Assembly: GCA_002633005.1 (NCBI GenBank)
Contig: NMRA01000044.1
Span: 462,594-526,593, forward strand
Length of the DNA: 64,000 nt
Origin: Phoronis australis
Lineage: Eukaryota; Phoronida; Phoronidae
Direction: 5' to 3'
Numbering within the stretch: the first letter of the stretch is position 1; every line of letters begins with the position of its first letter. Below are positions 62,101 to 64,000 of this stretch, one piece after another. A program made the translations under genes and the position numbers. Under the pieces are notes generated by a model. That model searched no databases, was not told the DNA's origin, and saw only the letters and a list, made by a program, of their open reading frames with translations.

Positions 62101-64000
62101 CTCTTTTGATGTGCGACTTGGGAGATGTGCACATCTAAGTTCCCATCACTGGAGTACGCGATACATTGGTTGCAACATGTGAGTGACAGATGACATACAA
62201 ATGTCGCGCGTGCTGTCCCAGAAACGAGGGCTTGAGAATTTCTTGATGAATTATGATTACTGTGATGCAAGACAAGTTGTGACCATCGTTCGGCAAGTAA
62301 CAGCTTAGGTTGTCATCTTCACGTGTTTTTTCGATAAAAATGAGACGTACATTCACACATAGGCAGTTAATTGACAACATTTCTGAGTCACAATCATATA
62401 AAATACTACCGACCAGTGCCGCGATGATTTATTGTCGGGGATATTGTTAGTGGATAATCAAGATATCTTACATGAAAAATAAATATTTTTTCCACCACAG
62501 AGTTCGGTAAGTTTGCCGTTGTCAGATTGTAGTACGAAATGTAGCTGTTGTGTGGCATTTTACATGGGTGCAAATGCTTTGAAAATTGGTTCATCATGGG
62601 TCGTAATTGAATCGATAGCGCCCTATCCGAGATCTATGCCGCTGTTCATTTCGAAGGGTGCTTTACCTGACATGGTTGCTTTGCATTATCAATCGACATT
62701 GATGCCTAACGTCGGCGATGTTTCTAATTGGTGACGTACCTTGAGCAAAACTTAATTTTTTACTGTCCCGGCAGCCGATCAGCTGCTCAGGTTGTGGTTA
62801 GTGAGGTAATGTGTTGCTCACAACAATGATGTCGATCGGCCAGTCTACTGTGACTCGTCCAGAGGATAAAAGGGGTTTCCGATGGGGGCACATAATATGG
62901 GGGGCATAAAATGTGTAGTAATTAGTTAGTGGCTGCGGGGAATAAAACGAAACAAAGATATGTTCCACAAAAGTACATGTATTGAACATATCTAAAAGGC
63001 AGTTGGCTCATTTTAACCTGTCTTTAAGACACAATCCAGCGCATATCTTGAACAGTGTGATCACCATGCCCTCTGCTGTTGGGGCAGCATATACCGTAAT
63101 GCATATTCAGAAAATTACAGAACACGAGGGAAATGAGACAATTTTGAAATGTTAAACTGGCAATAGAAATGAGGTCGTAGCTTAGTAAGTTGACAAATTT
63201 GCCCAAACGGCCTTATTGTCGAGATCTTCCCCAGACTGCTATGTTAAGAGAGTCTGGGTTCAAGACTAGGCTAATAGTATTTAAAAAAAATACAATTGAG
63301 GAATCTATCTTGCAGTGGATCTGTGAATTCACTTGGTCCTTGAAGTGGACTGCACTTCTAACAAGTTATTACGGTAAACTATCCCCAATAAATCAAGCAT
63401 GGAAAACCATTGCTGTGATATCTTTTCTGGAAATATGTGAATGCAAGATTTCGCTTGTCCGCCATATTGTGTCTTCATGACAAATCCAGTACAGGTAAAA
63501 ATTGACCATGGGATGATGATCATCACAAGGTTGGAGTTTACCGTACTAATGGGAACACAATAGCCCACTGACAGTCCTTCTTCTAAAGGCCCCTTCAAAC
63601 TGACTTAACTCCGTGTGAGCAGAGCGTCGATGTAGACCGTGAAGTTATCGGAACTGTTCATACCGGCTTCGGTAGTTAACATATATTGAAGCAAACGGCA
63701 TGTGTCATCGAAGTAATCTCAAGGTAACACTGGGTCATGTTAATTGGTGAGCTTTTACCGTATTAAGTATGTGTAGGTATGTTACATGCCTTTCTAGTCG
63801 CTCTAGTTTTTGTGCCGATGTTCAATTTTTCTTTATTTTACTCTTGCACTTTCATAATGTGGTACGTATTAGGGTGTTATTTTACAGCAGAAAACTGCTA
63901 CAGTTTCTTACTAGAAATAAAACAAGTTATCTTTTGGACTATTATGAGCTCTAGAAGGATAGTACATTAAAATCAAATTGTAGTAGAACATTTTGTTGAC
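56126..64000 (+). other. PDZD8 intron 3 or downstream sequence
   Basis: No further exon with SMP, PDZ or C1 similarity was found in 7.9 kb. One base is N (56475). The part from about 60200 to 62700 is richer in CpG than the rest and holds a 35-codon small frame (60862-60969). Several splice-like fragments were examined and rejected. Confidence 0.5.

Noticed and set aside
61781-62182. 133-codon open frame
   Set aside because: No similarity to PDZD8 or any family I know, and composition looks non-coding.
62504-62509. Six bases between cag and gtaagt (second microexon-like site)
   Set aside because: Weak pyrimidine tract and no flanking coding frame to judge it; probably chance.

Overview
This is a eukaryotic, animal window: AT-rich, intron-dominated, with no prokaryotic-style gene packing. 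Three metazoan genes can be read exon by exon from protein similarity plus GT-AG splice sites that keep phase. The gene set (FNDC3, COMMD8, PDZD8), the 0.3-7 kb introns and the dense non-autonomous DNA transposons suggest a marine invertebrate, probably a deuterostome (cephalochordate, hemichordate or echinoderm). That taxonomic guess is an inference with low confidence. One 570-base N gap (51525-52094) and one isolated N (56475) show it is a draft assembly.

Layout. (1) 1-37174, plus strand: the FNDC3 gene. Twenty coding exons from 8297 to 37174 give 1049 residues: a proline-rich linker, nine fibronectin type III domains and a C-terminal membrane anchor. The N-terminal exons are not visible and probably lie upstream. 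(2) 37175-39589: a 2.4-kb tail-to-tail intergenic interval. (3) 39590-46072, minus strand: a complete five-exon COMMD8 gene (184 residues, all introns phase 0), with a possible non-coding 5' exon at 46476-46600. (4) 46802-56125, plus strand: the first three coding exons of PDZD8, with the N-terminal membrane anchor and the first part of the SMP lipid-transfer domain. It starts about 730 bp from the COMMD8 start codon, head to head. (5) 56126-64000: the next PDZD8 intron or downstream sequence, with no further exon recognised.

The introns hold most of the unusual structure. There is a decayed Tc1-like transposon with a second element nested in its terminal repeat (about 34637-36450), a 402-bp foldback element (45276-45677), several elements with terminal inverted repeats (829-1910, 10680-11986, 17851-18232, 33227-33713, 47779-49149), and a family of degenerate ~150-bp repeats seen at 3540-3870 and 47960-48460. 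A dispersed repeat family has at least four copies, and a candidate 6-nt microexon lies in FNDC3 at 26750-26755.

The three genes are not known to work in one pathway. FNDC3 is an ER/Golgi-associated membrane protein family, COMMD8 belongs to the Commander (CCC) endosomal recycling complex, and PDZD8 is an ER membrane-contact-site lipid-transfer protein. All three concern the endomembrane system, but their adjacency here may be accidental. No novel multi-gene system is evident.
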